DNA of 36,114 nt from Phycisphaerales bacterium (GTDB lineage: Bacteria > Planctomycetota > Phycisphaerae > UBA1845 > Fen-1342), in assembly GCA_020427345.1 (NCBI GenBank), contig JAGQOO010000007.1, forward strand, positions 1 through 36,114, read 5' to 3'. The position numbers and the translations under genes are program-made. This document shows positions 7,918-15,589 of this stretch, piece after piece (positions within the stretch are counted from its first letter, which is position 1; the number at the start of each line of letters is the position of its first letter). Below the pieces are notes generated by a model. That model did no database searches. It had not been told where the DNA came from and saw nothing but the letters and a program-made list of their open reading frames with translations.

Positions 7918-10533
7918 GTGCCGCATCACCTACGAGCCAGGTTGCTTTCGGTCTTGGGCTGTGCCGCTATTGTCGGCGCGTGGCGCACCGCGGATGTTCC
8001 ATGCGCGCCGGCGCCGACTTCAGACGCGCAGACGCTGCGCGGCTGCGCCTGCTTCGCTCCCGGCACGCCCGAGGACTACATCGAGCGCGTCGAAGCCCTG
8101 ATGTTTGCCAACGAGCAGTTCGCGAACTTCTCCGCCGCCTCGCGCTGGACGACCGCGGCGAACGGCTCAGCCACCGGAAACGGCACTCCCATTATCATCA
8201 CCTACTCATTTGTACCTGACGGCGTGATCGGCGTTCCGAACGGGAGCTTCGGCGCCGGCATTACCACGGTAAACAATACGCTGCACGCTACGCTCGACGG
8301 GCAATTCGGCTCTACCGCGGCGTGGAAAAACGTTTTCCGCGACGTGTTTGACGCGTGGTCAGACATGACCGGCATTACCTTCGTCGAAGAAACCAACGAT
8401 GACGGCGCGGCGTGGGCACAGAGCATCGGCGTACTGGGCGTGCGCGGCGATGTGCGCATCATCGCGGCGGCGCAAGACGGCGCATTCGGTGTGCTGGCAT
8501 TCAATTACTTCCCGAATAACGGCGACATGGCGCTAGACAGTGGCGAGAACTGGGCGAATGCCGCCAACAGCTATCGGTTCATGCGCAACGTGCTCGCGCA
8601 CGAACTCGGCCATGGCATCGGTCTGAACCACGTCAACCCGCGCGACGAAACCAAGCTGATGGAAGCGATCCTCGCGACGGCCTTCGACGGCCCGCAGGAC
8701 GACGACGTCCGCGGCGCGCAGTTCTTTTACGGCGACGACTACGAAAAGAACAACACGGTTGGAACCGCCGCCAGCCTTGGCGCGTTTTCCAACGGCAAAC
8801 TCGTTGAAGATCTGTGCCTGCACACGGCGTTTGATGTCGACTTCTACGAACTCACGGCCGCCGCAGGCACGGGCGTATCCGTTACTGTGACGCCGGTCGG
8901 CGCCGCGTATTCCGTCAGCGGCGATCCCGGCACACCACAACCGGTCGATACGCGCGCGATCCACGCCCTGACCGTGACGATCCTCGACGAAACCGGCGCC
9001 GAAACGCTGCGCCAGGCGGCGGCCTCCGTCCCGGGGCAGTCCGTCACGACGGTTCCCGTTCCGGTTCCCGGCGGCGACAGCGGCTTCATCGTGAAGGTTC
9101 ACACCGAGGGCATCGAGAACTCTCCGCAGCGCTATAAGCTCACGTTCTCGCAAACGTCGGCGACGATTCGCGAACTGACGCTGACCGCGACTTCAGTCGG
9201 CTCCGTTGTCGTCAGCGCCAATCCGCCGGATGTGGTCGCCGTCGACGAGCCGAATGCTCCGACGACCTTGTTCTACGAGGACGGCGAAACGGTCATGCTC
9301 ACCGCACCCGACGCCGTCGATGACCTGCTATTCGATCACTGGATAGTCGATGATGCAGCGCAGGCGGACGGCGAGCACACTGTCGTCATCACTATGAGTG
9401 CTAACCACGTCGCCGAGCCCGTCTACTCCGGCGCCCTCCGCGCGGACGCCGGCGAAGATCTAAGCTTCGTCCTCGGCGAATCCGTCACGCTGTCAGCATC
9501 CGCCATGGGTGGCACGCCGCCATACGCGTTCCGCTGGAAGCCCGCCGCGACAATCGACGCCTATCTCAGCGCGACGACCGACGCAACGCCGACCGGCACG
9601 ATCACCTATACCGTCACCGTCACCGACTACGCCGGCGACACGGCAACGGACGCGGTGACGGTCACGGCGTTGCCGGGCCTGGAAGCGGACGCCGGCGCCA
9701 CGCTATACACCCTGCCCGGCGCGACATTTCTGCTCTCCGGAAAGGCGACCGGCGGCGATCCCCCGTACGTGTTCAAGTGGTCGCCTGCGGAAGGGCTCAA
9801 CACGACGGCGAACGCGCTGGTCAGCGGCTCGCTCAACCAGCCGCGCGAATACACGCTCGAGGTGACCGATGCCGAGGGTCGTGTCGACTCTGACACGATT
9901 CAAGTGAAAATCGCAGGAAAGCTGAGCATCGACGCGGGCAAGGACCAGTCGGTGTCCAATGGTGATGATGTGACGCTGAGCGTTGACGTGCAGGGCGGCG
10001 CGCCCCCGTTTGACATCACCTGGACGCGCAACAACGAAGTCGTTGGCGCCGCGTCAAGCATCACACTAACCCCAAAGACAAGCGGCATGTATGACGTTGT
10101 CGTACGCGACGGCGTGGGCCAGCAGGCCACCGACTCCGTAAACGTCAGCGTGCCCGCAAAGCTGACGATCAGCGCCAGCGCGACGCCCGATACCCTCAGT
10201 CTTGGCGAAACCACGACCCTTAGCGCGTCCGCGGTCGGCGGCGTCGCGCCTTATTCGTTCAAATGGAGCCCGACGGCCAGCGTGGGCGACCCGCAATCCG
10301 CCCAGACGACCGCGAAGCCAAGCGAGTCGACGACGTATACGGTGACCGTGACCGACAGCAACGGCGCTTCCGCAAGCCGAGATGTGTCAGTGTTCTTGGA
10401 TGACACGCCCGTCGCGGTTTCACTCGGACTCTGCGGCGCCGGATTCGTCGGCATGACGCCGCTGCTCATGCTGGCGATGGCGTCGATGCGCCGAGCGCCG
10501 CTCAGACGCCGCGCGCGGCGAGCACGTCGTTGA
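7918..10533 (+). CDS. Secreted matrixin-like metalloprotease with PKD/Ig-like repeats and C-terminal sorting-type tail
   Basis: GTG 7918 is preferred because GGGGG lies upstream and a signal peptide follows directly; the frame extends to 7825. The mature 871-aa protein has a zinc-protease motif HELGHGIGLNH (His228, Glu229, His232, His238) and a downstream Met-turn (Met248 in KLMEAI), as in matrixins (M10-type). A PPC-like segment (DVDFYEL), an InlB B-repeat-like domain (GETVMLTAP...FDHWIVDD) and about four PKD/Ig-like repeats with a PPY/F-x-F-x-W core follow. The C-terminus is a Cys-containing hydrophobic stretch and an Arg cluster, resembling a CTERM-type sorting signal. The last 32 bp overlap the convergent histidine-kinase gene. 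It is a paralogue of the protease at 23989-26499. Confidence 0.88.
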   Translation: MPHHLRARLLSVLGCAAIVGAWRTADVPCAPAPTSDAQTLRGCACFAPGTPEDYIERVEALMFANEQFANFSAASRWTTAANGSATGNGTPIIITYSFVPDGVIGVPNGSFGAGITTVNNTLHATLDGQFGSTAAWKNVFRDVFDAWSDMTGITFVEETNDDGAAWAQSIGVLGVRGDVRIIAAAQDGAFGVLAFNYFPNNGDMALDSGENWANAANSYRFMRNVLAHELGHGIGLNHVNPRDETKLMEAILATAFDGPQDDDVRGAQFFYGDDYEKNNTVGTAASLGAFSNGKLVEDLCLHTAFDVDFYELTAAAGTGVSVTVTPVGAAYSVSGDPGTPQPVDTRAIHALTVTILDETGAETLRQAAASVPGQSVTTVPVPVPGGDSGFIVKVHTEGIENSPQRYKLTFSQTSATIRELTLTATSVGSVVVSANPPDVVAVDEPNAPTTLFYEDGETVMLTAPDAVDDLLFDHWIVDDAAQADGEHTVVITMSANHVAEPVYSGALRADAGEDLSFVLGESVTLSASAMGGTPPYAFRWKPAATIDAYLSATTDATPTGTITYTVTVTDYAGDTATDAVTVTALPGLEADAGATLYTLPGATFLLSGKATGGDPPYVFKWSPAEGLNTTANALVSGSLNQPREYTLEVTDAEGRVDSDTIQVKIAGKLSIDAGKDQSVSNGDDVTLSVDVQGGAPPFDITWTRNNEVVGAASSITLTPKTSGMYDVVVRDGVGQQATDSVNVSVPAKLTISASATPDTLSLGETTTLSASAVGGVAPYSFKWSPTASVGDPQSAQTTAKPSESTTYTVTVTDSNGASASRDVSVFLDDTPVAVSLGLCGAGFVGMTPLLMLAMASMRRAPLRRRARRARR

Positions 10534-11506
10534 TCGTCTCGACCAGCGCATCGGCGGTAAAGGGCTTGTGCACAAAACCGGCCGGTTTCAGCGCGTCGAA
10601 CCGTGATGAGAGCAGCTCTTCGCTGTAGCCGCTGATGACGACAATCTGCGCCGCTGGCGTATCCGCGAAGATTTCTCGCATCACTTCGCCGCCGCTCTTG
10701 TCCGGCATGGTCATGTCGAGCAGAACAACATCGATCAGGTCGCGCTGGCGGCAGAACAACTCCACGCCGCGCGTACCGTTCTCCGCCGTCAATACGTTCA
10801 GCCCGCGCGAGCGGAGGATGTCGCGAATCACTTCGCGCACCTCGTCCTCGTCGTCGATCACGAGGACAGTCGGACGGCGGGCCTCCGCCGGCCCCGCCTC
10901 GGCGGGCGCGCCTTCGGATACGCCGGGCGCGTTGAGCGGCAACAGAATCACGAATCGCGTACCGCGGCTCTGCGCTGTTTCGACGCGCACCGCGCCGCCG
11001 AGCGACTTGATGATGCCGTACATGGCCGCCAGTCCGAGCCCGCGACCAGTGCCCTTGTGGGAATAGAATGGCTCGAAAATCCGCTGCGCCACCTCCGGCG
11101 GCATGCCGCAGCCGGTGTCGCGCACCGTGATCTCCGCATACGCGCCGGACGGCAATTCAGCGTCCCGGAACTCGCGCGCGATCACTTCCGCGATCTCGTC
11201 ACGCCGATCCACGCGGATCGCGATCCGCCCCGGCGTCTCGCCAATGGCCTCAACCGCATTTGAAATCAGGTTCGACAGCACCTGCTCGATCTGACCGGCG
11301 TCGGCTTGAATCGCGACGTCTTTTGGACCGCTCTCTATAGTCAGATCAATCCACTCGGGCGTTCCCGCTCTCATGAACTCGGCTACCTCGGTAACGAGTT
11401 CATGCAGCGATACACGTTCGGGCTGGGTGATGGCGCGACCGGAATACGCCAGCACTTTCTGAATCATGCCCGACGCGCGTTCGCACGCTTTGATGATTCG
11501 GCGCAT
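10502..11506 (-). CDS. Hybrid histidine kinase, C-terminal part: ATPase plus receiver (after frameshift)
   Basis: This frame holds the second half of a hybrid sensor kinase. It starts in the second dimerisation helix (ACERASGMIQKVLAYSGRA). The HATPase_c domain follows, with N box (NLISNAVEA), G1 box (DTGCGMPPEV) and G2 box (GTGRGLGL). A receiver domain then carries the acidic pair (DDEDE), phospho-acceptor Asp264 in LLDMTMPD, and Lys in HKPF. The phosphorylated histidine itself is in the upstream reading frame (11464-12702), and the two frames overlap by 43 nt. A stop at 11525-11527 means this part cannot start further upstream. One base appears to be missing between about 11467 and 11524. 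Whether this is a real mutation or a sequencing error cannot be told here. Confidence 0.88.
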   Translation of the reverse strand: MRRIIKACERASGMIQKVLAYSGRAITQPERVSLHELVTEVAEFMRAGTPEWIDLTIESGPKDVAIQADAGQIEQVLSNLISNAVEAIGETPGRIAIRVDRRDEIAEVIAREFRDAELPSGAYAEITVRDTGCGMPPEVAQRIFEPFYSHKGTGRGLGLAAMYGIIKSLGGAVRVETAQSRGTRFVILLPLNAPGVSEGAPAEAGPAEARRPTVLVIDDEDEVREVIRDILRSRGLNVLTAENGTRGVELFCRQRDLIDVVLLDMTMPDKSGGEVMREIFADTPAAQIVVISGYSEELLSSRFDALKPAGFVHKPFTADALVETINDVLAARGV

Positions 11507-12702
11507 CCCTTCGCGTCCTCCGCCTCACCTTCGCCGAGCGACGCGTTTCCCATTACGCCAACAAGCGTGTTGTTCAAGTCGTGCGCGAGTCCGCCCGCGA
11601 GCAGCCCCATGCTCTCGATGCGTTCGGCCTGACGCTGGCGTTCCTCCATCTCCGATCGCTCGCGCTCGATTCGCCGGCGCTCCGAGATATCCTCCATGAC
11701 GAGAACGGCGCCCGACGCGGCATGGCCTGCGCCCATGGGGGTCAGCGTAAAGGCGAGTTCAACCGATTCACCACCTCGTCTCGTCGCGCACACCCCCCGC
11801 GCGATCGACCGACCGCGACACAAGACACCGCAAATCGGACAATCCGCCGCGCCGCAATCCGGCTTGGCCGCGTCCTGGCCGCGCAACAACGCATGCGCCG
11901 ATCGCCGCATCGCTTCGCCAGCCGTCGCGCCGAGCAGGCGCTGTCCGGCGACATTGAGAAACACAAACCGCCCTTCGCTGTCGATCTCGGCGATGCCTTC
12001 AGCGGTGGAGTCGAGTATCAACTGGCGCTGCCGCATCAAACGAGCGATCTCATCCTGCGCCCGCAACCGCTCGCTGATGTCCCGCGCGAAACCGACGAGA
12101 ATTTTCTGATCTTCGTCGTGCAACACGTTCAAGCAGACTTCCAGGTGCAGCAGGCGGCCGTCCTTATGGCGGTGAGCGACGGGAAACTGATGCAACCCGG
12201 TGCGCGTGTGAGCCGGCACCGTATCGCGGGCATCGGGCGCCTCGAGATCGGTGATGCGCATGCGCCGTAATTCATCCGCCGCGTATCCGGTCATGCGGCA
12301 GAACGCGTCATTGACTTCGACAAAGCGGCATTCCGCGTCGACGACGAAGAAGCCGTCCATCGAACTGGCGAGGATCGCCTCGTTACGACGCGCGAGGCGA
12401 TGCGCGCGTTCGCGCTGACTGTCAACGGCGTTCTCTGTCAGTACGACCAACGCCGGGCCGTTCGATGTCCCGTCACCAGCCAAAGGGACGATGTCGACAA
12501 ACAGCAGCGGTTGAGAAACTCGCGAAACACTCAGTCGCTTCCGCTCTCCGCTGTCGCAGGCCTCGGCCACGAGTTCGAAGAACTCCGTCCGCGCGGAGCG
12601 CGGCAGCCGCGCAATCACGCCCGAAGCGCCCACACCCTCGGCGCCGACGCCCTCGCCTTTTCGATCAACTAACGCCCACTCCACGGTCGCGCTCCGTTTC
12701 AA
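11464..12702 (-). CDS. Hybrid histidine kinase, N-terminal part: PAS-PAS-HisKA (ends by frameshift)
   Basis: This 412-codon frame contains a short N-terminal sensor-like region, PAS 1 (from NEAILASSMDGFFVVD, about 110-215) and PAS 2 (from ILDSTAEGIAEID, about 230-340). PAS 2 carries the Cys cluster CGAADCPICGVLC. The H box LAHDLNNTLVGV holds phospho-acceptor His374. The reading then runs into unrelated residues and stops, while the ATPase and receiver continue in the -1 frame. The start is TTG 12702: its TTGA overlaps the TGA of the upstream Ser/Thr kinase gene and AGGGCGG lies just before, suggesting translational coupling. If intact, the two parts make one PAS-PAS-HisKA-HATPase-REC protein. 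PAS domains without membrane segments suggest a soluble sensor. Confidence 0.88.
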   Translation of the reverse strand: MKRSATVEWALVDRKGEGVGAEGVGASGVIARLPRSARTEFFELVAEACDSGERKRLSVSRVSQPLLFVDIVPLAGDGTSNGPALVVLTENAVDSQRERAHRLARRNEAILASSMDGFFVVDAECRFVEVNDAFCRMTGYAADELRRMRITDLEAPDARDTVPAHTRTGLHQFPVAHRHKDGRLLHLEVCLNVLHDEDQKILVGFARDISERLRAQDEIARLMRQRQLILDSTAEGIAEIDSEGRFVFLNVAGQRLLGATAGEAMRRSAHALLRGQDAAKPDCGAADCPICGVLCRGRSIARGVCATRRGGESVELAFTLTPMGAGHAASGAVLVMEDISERRRIERERSEMEERQRQAERIESMGLLAGGLAHDLNNTLVGVMGNASLGEGEAEDAKGCAESSKRANARRA

Positions 12703-15098
12703 CCGCCCTGATTTCCGCCCCGCAACGAACTGCCCGGATTAGACACATCCGCGCACTGCTCCGCTTCCTGCGCCGCCTGCTCCTCGCCCATCCGCCGGAG
12801 GGCCTCCGCCTTTTGCCGCCACGCTTCGGACAGCATCGAGCGATTCGCATGGCGTTCGGCGAGTTCGATGCGCCGCTGCGCGCACCGCGCCGCCTCGCGG
12901 TCATTTTCCAGCTTCAGATTCAAATCAGCCATGTATTCGTATACACGCGCCAAGCCGTTCCAGAAGGTCGTTCCCTCGAGCAGGTTTAGCGCCACCGCCA
13001 GTTCATGCTTGGCGTCGGCAAGCCGATCCCGCATCAAGGCACACTGCCCGAGGTTCATGAAGGCCACCCCGGTGTTGACCACGTCCTCGCTCTCCTGCGC
13101 CAACGCCAGTGCCTTGCGAAAATACATCCGCGCCTCGTCATATCGCCCCTGCGCCTGCAATACGTGACCTACTCCGTTATACGGCCCGATCAACGATACG
13201 ACGGCGCCATGCGCCTTGTGCGTGTCAATCGCCGCCATGAACGCCTGCTTCGCCTCGTCGCGCCGCCCGATCTGCATCAGCGCGAAGCCGAGATTGTTGC
13301 GGATCAGCGCCAATTCCGATTCCAACCCTTCCGCCTCCGCGATGCGGGCCGCCTGTTGCAGCGCCGCGGCGGCGGCTTCGTGATCGCCGCGGAAATAGTG
13401 CATCGAGCCGAGGTTCGCGAGCGATTCGACGCGCAAACGCGTATCGCCGGCGACTTCCGCCAGCGCCCGCTGCCGGTCATTGTGGCGGGTCGCCTCTTCG
13501 TATCGCCCCATGCGCGTGCAGCACACGCCCATGAACCCGATCGCCTCGCCGAACTGGGCGTCTTCCTCCACCGCCTTCTCGCCCAGGGCCAGCGCCTTTT
13601 CGTAGTCGCCGCGCAGGAATGCGCGCTTCGCCTCAAAGAACCGCTGCGTCGCGGCCACTGAGATCCGGCGCGGCTCGGCATCCGCCTCTTGCGCCGCGTC
13701 AAGTCGCAAGGCGTCCGCCACTTGTTCGCAGATCATCGCCTCCAGCCGAGCGAGATCCGACAGCGAGCCGGCGACACCGCGCAGTGTGCGCCGCGCGCCG
13801 CTCTGCGCCGTCTCAATCGCCGCTTCAACCTGAATCGAATCCTCTCGCCGGGTGAACTGCCCGCTGACCACATGCGCCGCTCCAACCAGGCGCCCCGCAA
13901 CTCGTAGTCGCTCGGCATAACCCGGCCGAATCCCGCTGAGGCGCTCCATCGTCGTCGCAAATTGCGAGCGATCCACAATTCGCGCGGCGCGCGTCGTCGC
14001 CAACGACCTTCCAACATGATCCGCCAGCGCGTGCCCGAGCCAGTCGTCGCCTTTCTCCCCCAGATTGTCGAACGGCAATAGCACGAGGCCCCGTGCCTCG
14101 ACGCGATCCGGCGGAACCACCGGCGCCCGCATCGGCTGTTCACCGAGGCGGCTCAGATCTGCGATCAGGTCGACGGCCCGGACATAACGCTCTTCGCGCG
14201 CGGCCAGCAGCCTTTCTACGCAGGAAATCAGCCAGGCAGGGGCGCCCGGCTCCAGGCTTTCGCGCCAACCAGCGATCGGTGAAGCCAGCATGGCCTGATA
14301 CGGGCCCGCCGCCGTCACGGATATGCCGCTTAGGAGTTCCGCTAGTACCACCCCCAACGCATAAAGGTCATCCCCCGCTGTCGGTCCGGCGCCACGCAGG
14401 GCTTCCGGCGACACATATCCGGCCGTCCCGGCGGGATGAGCGGCTTCGGTCGTCAGGGAAGCGACGCCGAGATCGGCAACGCGGGCGCGGTTATCAACGC
14501 CGAGCAGGACGTTGCCGGGTTTGATGTCACGATGGACCAGCCCGGCGTCGTGAATCGCGCGCAAGCCGCTCGCGATCTCGACCCCCAAGCGCCCCACCTG
14601 CCGCCAGCTGACCCGAAGCCCGCACTCGACAATCGCGGCGAGCGATTGGCCGGCAATGTGCTCAGTGACGAAGTACCAGCGGCCAGCTTCGCAATCGCAA
14701 TCCAGAGTTCGAACGACGGCGGGGTTCGACACGCGAAACCCAGCCGACGCCTCCGCCCGCAGGCGAATCGCCTCCGGCCCCTCAGCCGAGGCCGCCCCGT
14801 GAAGGGCCTTTACGACACACGGGTGATTCAGATATTCGTGCCGGGCGAGCATAGTCACGCCGTGGGCGCCACGACCCAACACGGCTTCAATACGGTACCG
14901 ATCGCGCACCAACGCGCCGACGGGGAAAGGGTCATCAGTCGCCGGCGGCTGGCCGCGGTCGGCGAAGGGGATCAGCCAGCCGCAGACGTCGCAAATCGCT
15001 AATCGGGGGGACAAAGGCCGCCTGACCGCCGCCGGCCCGCAGACGGGGCAGGAAGGGGTGGGGTCCGCGCTGACCGGCATTTTCGCCGTTTCGGCCAT
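12699..15098 (-). CDS. Ser/Thr protein kinase with zinc ribbon, TolB/FlgO-like domain and TPRs
   Basis: ATG 15098 is preferred over 15137 because GAGGGGAG precedes it, giving 799 aa. An N-terminal ribbon has CPVC (C17, C20) and CDVC (C36, C39). The PknB-type kinase domain has glycine loop GRGAHG, Lys97 in VVKAL, catalytic loop HRDIKPGN (D191, K193), DLG in place of DFG (D209), and GTAGYVSPEA. Next comes LVLLPFDNLGEKGDDWLGHA, resembling the N-terminal fold of TolB/FlgO-type proteins. The last 300 residues are at least six TPRs (for example GDYEKALALGEKAVEED). No membrane helix is seen, so it is probably cytosolic. It is coupled to the histidine-kinase gene by a TTGA overlap, suggesting a shared signalling task. 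Substrates are unknown. Confidence 0.92.
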   Translation of the reverse strand: MAETAKMPVSADPTPSCPVCGPAAVRRPLSPRLAICDVCGWLIPFADRGQPPATDDPFPVGALVRDRYRIEAVLGRGAHGVTMLARHEYLNHPCVVKALHGAASAEGPEAIRLRAEASAGFRVSNPAVVRTLDCDCEAGRWYFVTEHIAGQSLAAIVECGLRVSWRQVGRLGVEIASGLRAIHDAGLVHRDIKPGNVLLGVDNRARVADLGVASLTTEAAHPAGTAGYVSPEALRGAGPTAGDDLYALGVVLAELLSGISVTAAGPYQAMLASPIAGWRESLEPGAPAWLISCVERLLAAREERYVRAVDLIADLSRLGEQPMRAPVVPPDRVEARGLVLLPFDNLGEKGDDWLGHALADHVGRSLATTRAARIVDRSQFATTMERLSGIRPGYAERLRVAGRLVGAAHVVSGQFTRREDSIQVEAAIETAQSGARRTLRGVAGSLSDLARLEAMICEQVADALRLDAAQEADAEPRRISVAATQRFFEAKRAFLRGDYEKALALGEKAVEEDAQFGEAIGFMGVCCTRMGRYEEATRHNDRQRALAEVAGDTRLRVESLANLGSMHYFRGDHEAAAAALQQAARIAEAEGLESELALIRNNLGFALMQIGRRDEAKQAFMAAIDTHKAHGAVVSLIGPYNGVGHVLQAQGRYDEARMYFRKALALAQESEDVVNTGVAFMNLGQCALMRDRLADAKHELAVALNLLEGTTFWNGLARVYEYMADLNLKLENDREAARCAQRRIELAERHANRSMLSEAWRQKAEALRRMGEEQAAQEAEQCADVSNPGSSLRGGNQGG

Positions 15099-15125
15099 CC
15101 CGCTCCCCTCAAGCGCAAAAAACGC

Positions 15126-15153
15126 TTGACAACCCACGTGTTATCGGTACCGT
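15126..15153 (+). promoter_or_regulatory. Candidate sigma70-type promoter for the tiny-ORF transcript
   Basis: A perfect TTGACA (15126-15131) is followed after 16 bp by TACCGT (15148-15153), which keeps the key T, A and last T of the -10 box. It points rightwards, away from the kinase gene and towards the hairpin and two tiny ORFs. The -35 is convincing; the -10 is weak. Confidence 0.35.
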
Positions 15154-15168
15154 GCGCAGCTATCGAGC

Positions 15169-15187
15169 GAGGTTGTGGGGCAACCTC
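15169..15187 (+). other. Hairpin in the leader of the tiny-ORF transcript
   Basis: GAGGTTG and CAACCTC form a perfect 7-bp stem around the loop TGGGG. It lies about 16 bp after the candidate -10 box and 133 bp before the first tiny ORF, so it would be near the 5' end of that RNA. It has no T-run and is probably structural or regulatory. The rest of 15099-15319 shows no other gene-like feature. Confidence 0.4.
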
Positions 15188-15319
15188 ACCAAAAGGCGAA
15201 CGGTTCCGCGGCGGCGCGCCCAGTTCTTGGGGCGTCTTGTTCGCGCGCCCGCAAGTCTATTCCGACGCTGGTCTTATGTCCACGTCAGAGCCGTTGTCCC
15301 ACGTACGGAGGACCAAGCA

Positions 15320-15397
15320 ATGATGCTGATCGACGTGTGGGAGCCCATTTCACGGCTCGCGAACCTGCTGTTGGCCTTTATCGACCAGATTACCTGA
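15320..15397 (+). CDS. Tiny ORF, 25 aa, with strong Shine-Dalgarno
   Basis: GGAGGA (15307-15312) sits 7 nt before ATG 15320, which is followed by a second ATG. The product MMLIDVWEPISRLANLLLAF plus five residues is a mostly hydrophobic, possibly amphipathic helix with Asp, Glu and Arg near the start. It could be a small membrane peptide, a leader peptide or a small toxin-like protein. Expression is unproven. The spacing and ribosome site argue for translation. A second tiny ORF follows 11 nt after its stop. Confidence 0.45.
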   Translation: MMLIDVWEPISRLANLLLAFIDQIT

Positions 15398-15408
15398 GGA
15401 AGCGGACC

Positions 15409-15459
15409 ATGATCGACGTCATCACCGAAGTGGACCGCATCAAGGGCGGTCGAAAGTAG
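15409..15459 (+). CDS. Tiny ORF, 16 aa, following the 25-aa ORF
   Basis: GAGGA (15396-15400) overlaps the stop of the preceding tiny ORF and lies 8 nt before ATG 15409. The product, MIDVITEVDRIKGGRK, is charged and ends at two consecutive TAG codons. It shares a start like the first peptide (LIDV versus MIDV). It is too short for any family assignment. It is listed because two ORFs in a row each have a well-placed ribosome site. Confidence 0.38.
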   Translation: MIDVITEVDRIKGGRK

Positions 15460-15471
15460 TAGCCCGCATAG

Positions 15472-15493
15472 CTGCTCGACCCTACACGGGCAG
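15472..15493 (+). terminator. Possible weak terminator after the tiny ORFs
   Basis: CTGCTCG and CGGGCAG pair (one G-T wobble) around an 8-nt loop, 12 bp after the second tiny ORF. Only a short TTAT follows instead of a proper T-run. It would end the small transcript before the glycosyltransferase gene. Confidence 0.3.
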
Positions 15494-15589
15494 TTATCAT
15501 CGCGGCGTCAGATCGCAGGGCGGGCGCGCTTGGCGCGCCGGCGCTGAGTCTGTACGCCGTCTTTTTTGTGCCACATTCGCGGAGCTGAC

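Noticed and set aside
11464-11527. Programmed -1 frameshifting in the histidine kinase
   Set aside because: No X-XXY-YYZ slippery heptamer is present between the last common codon and the stop, and no strong downstream structure was seen. A mutation or sequencing error is simpler.
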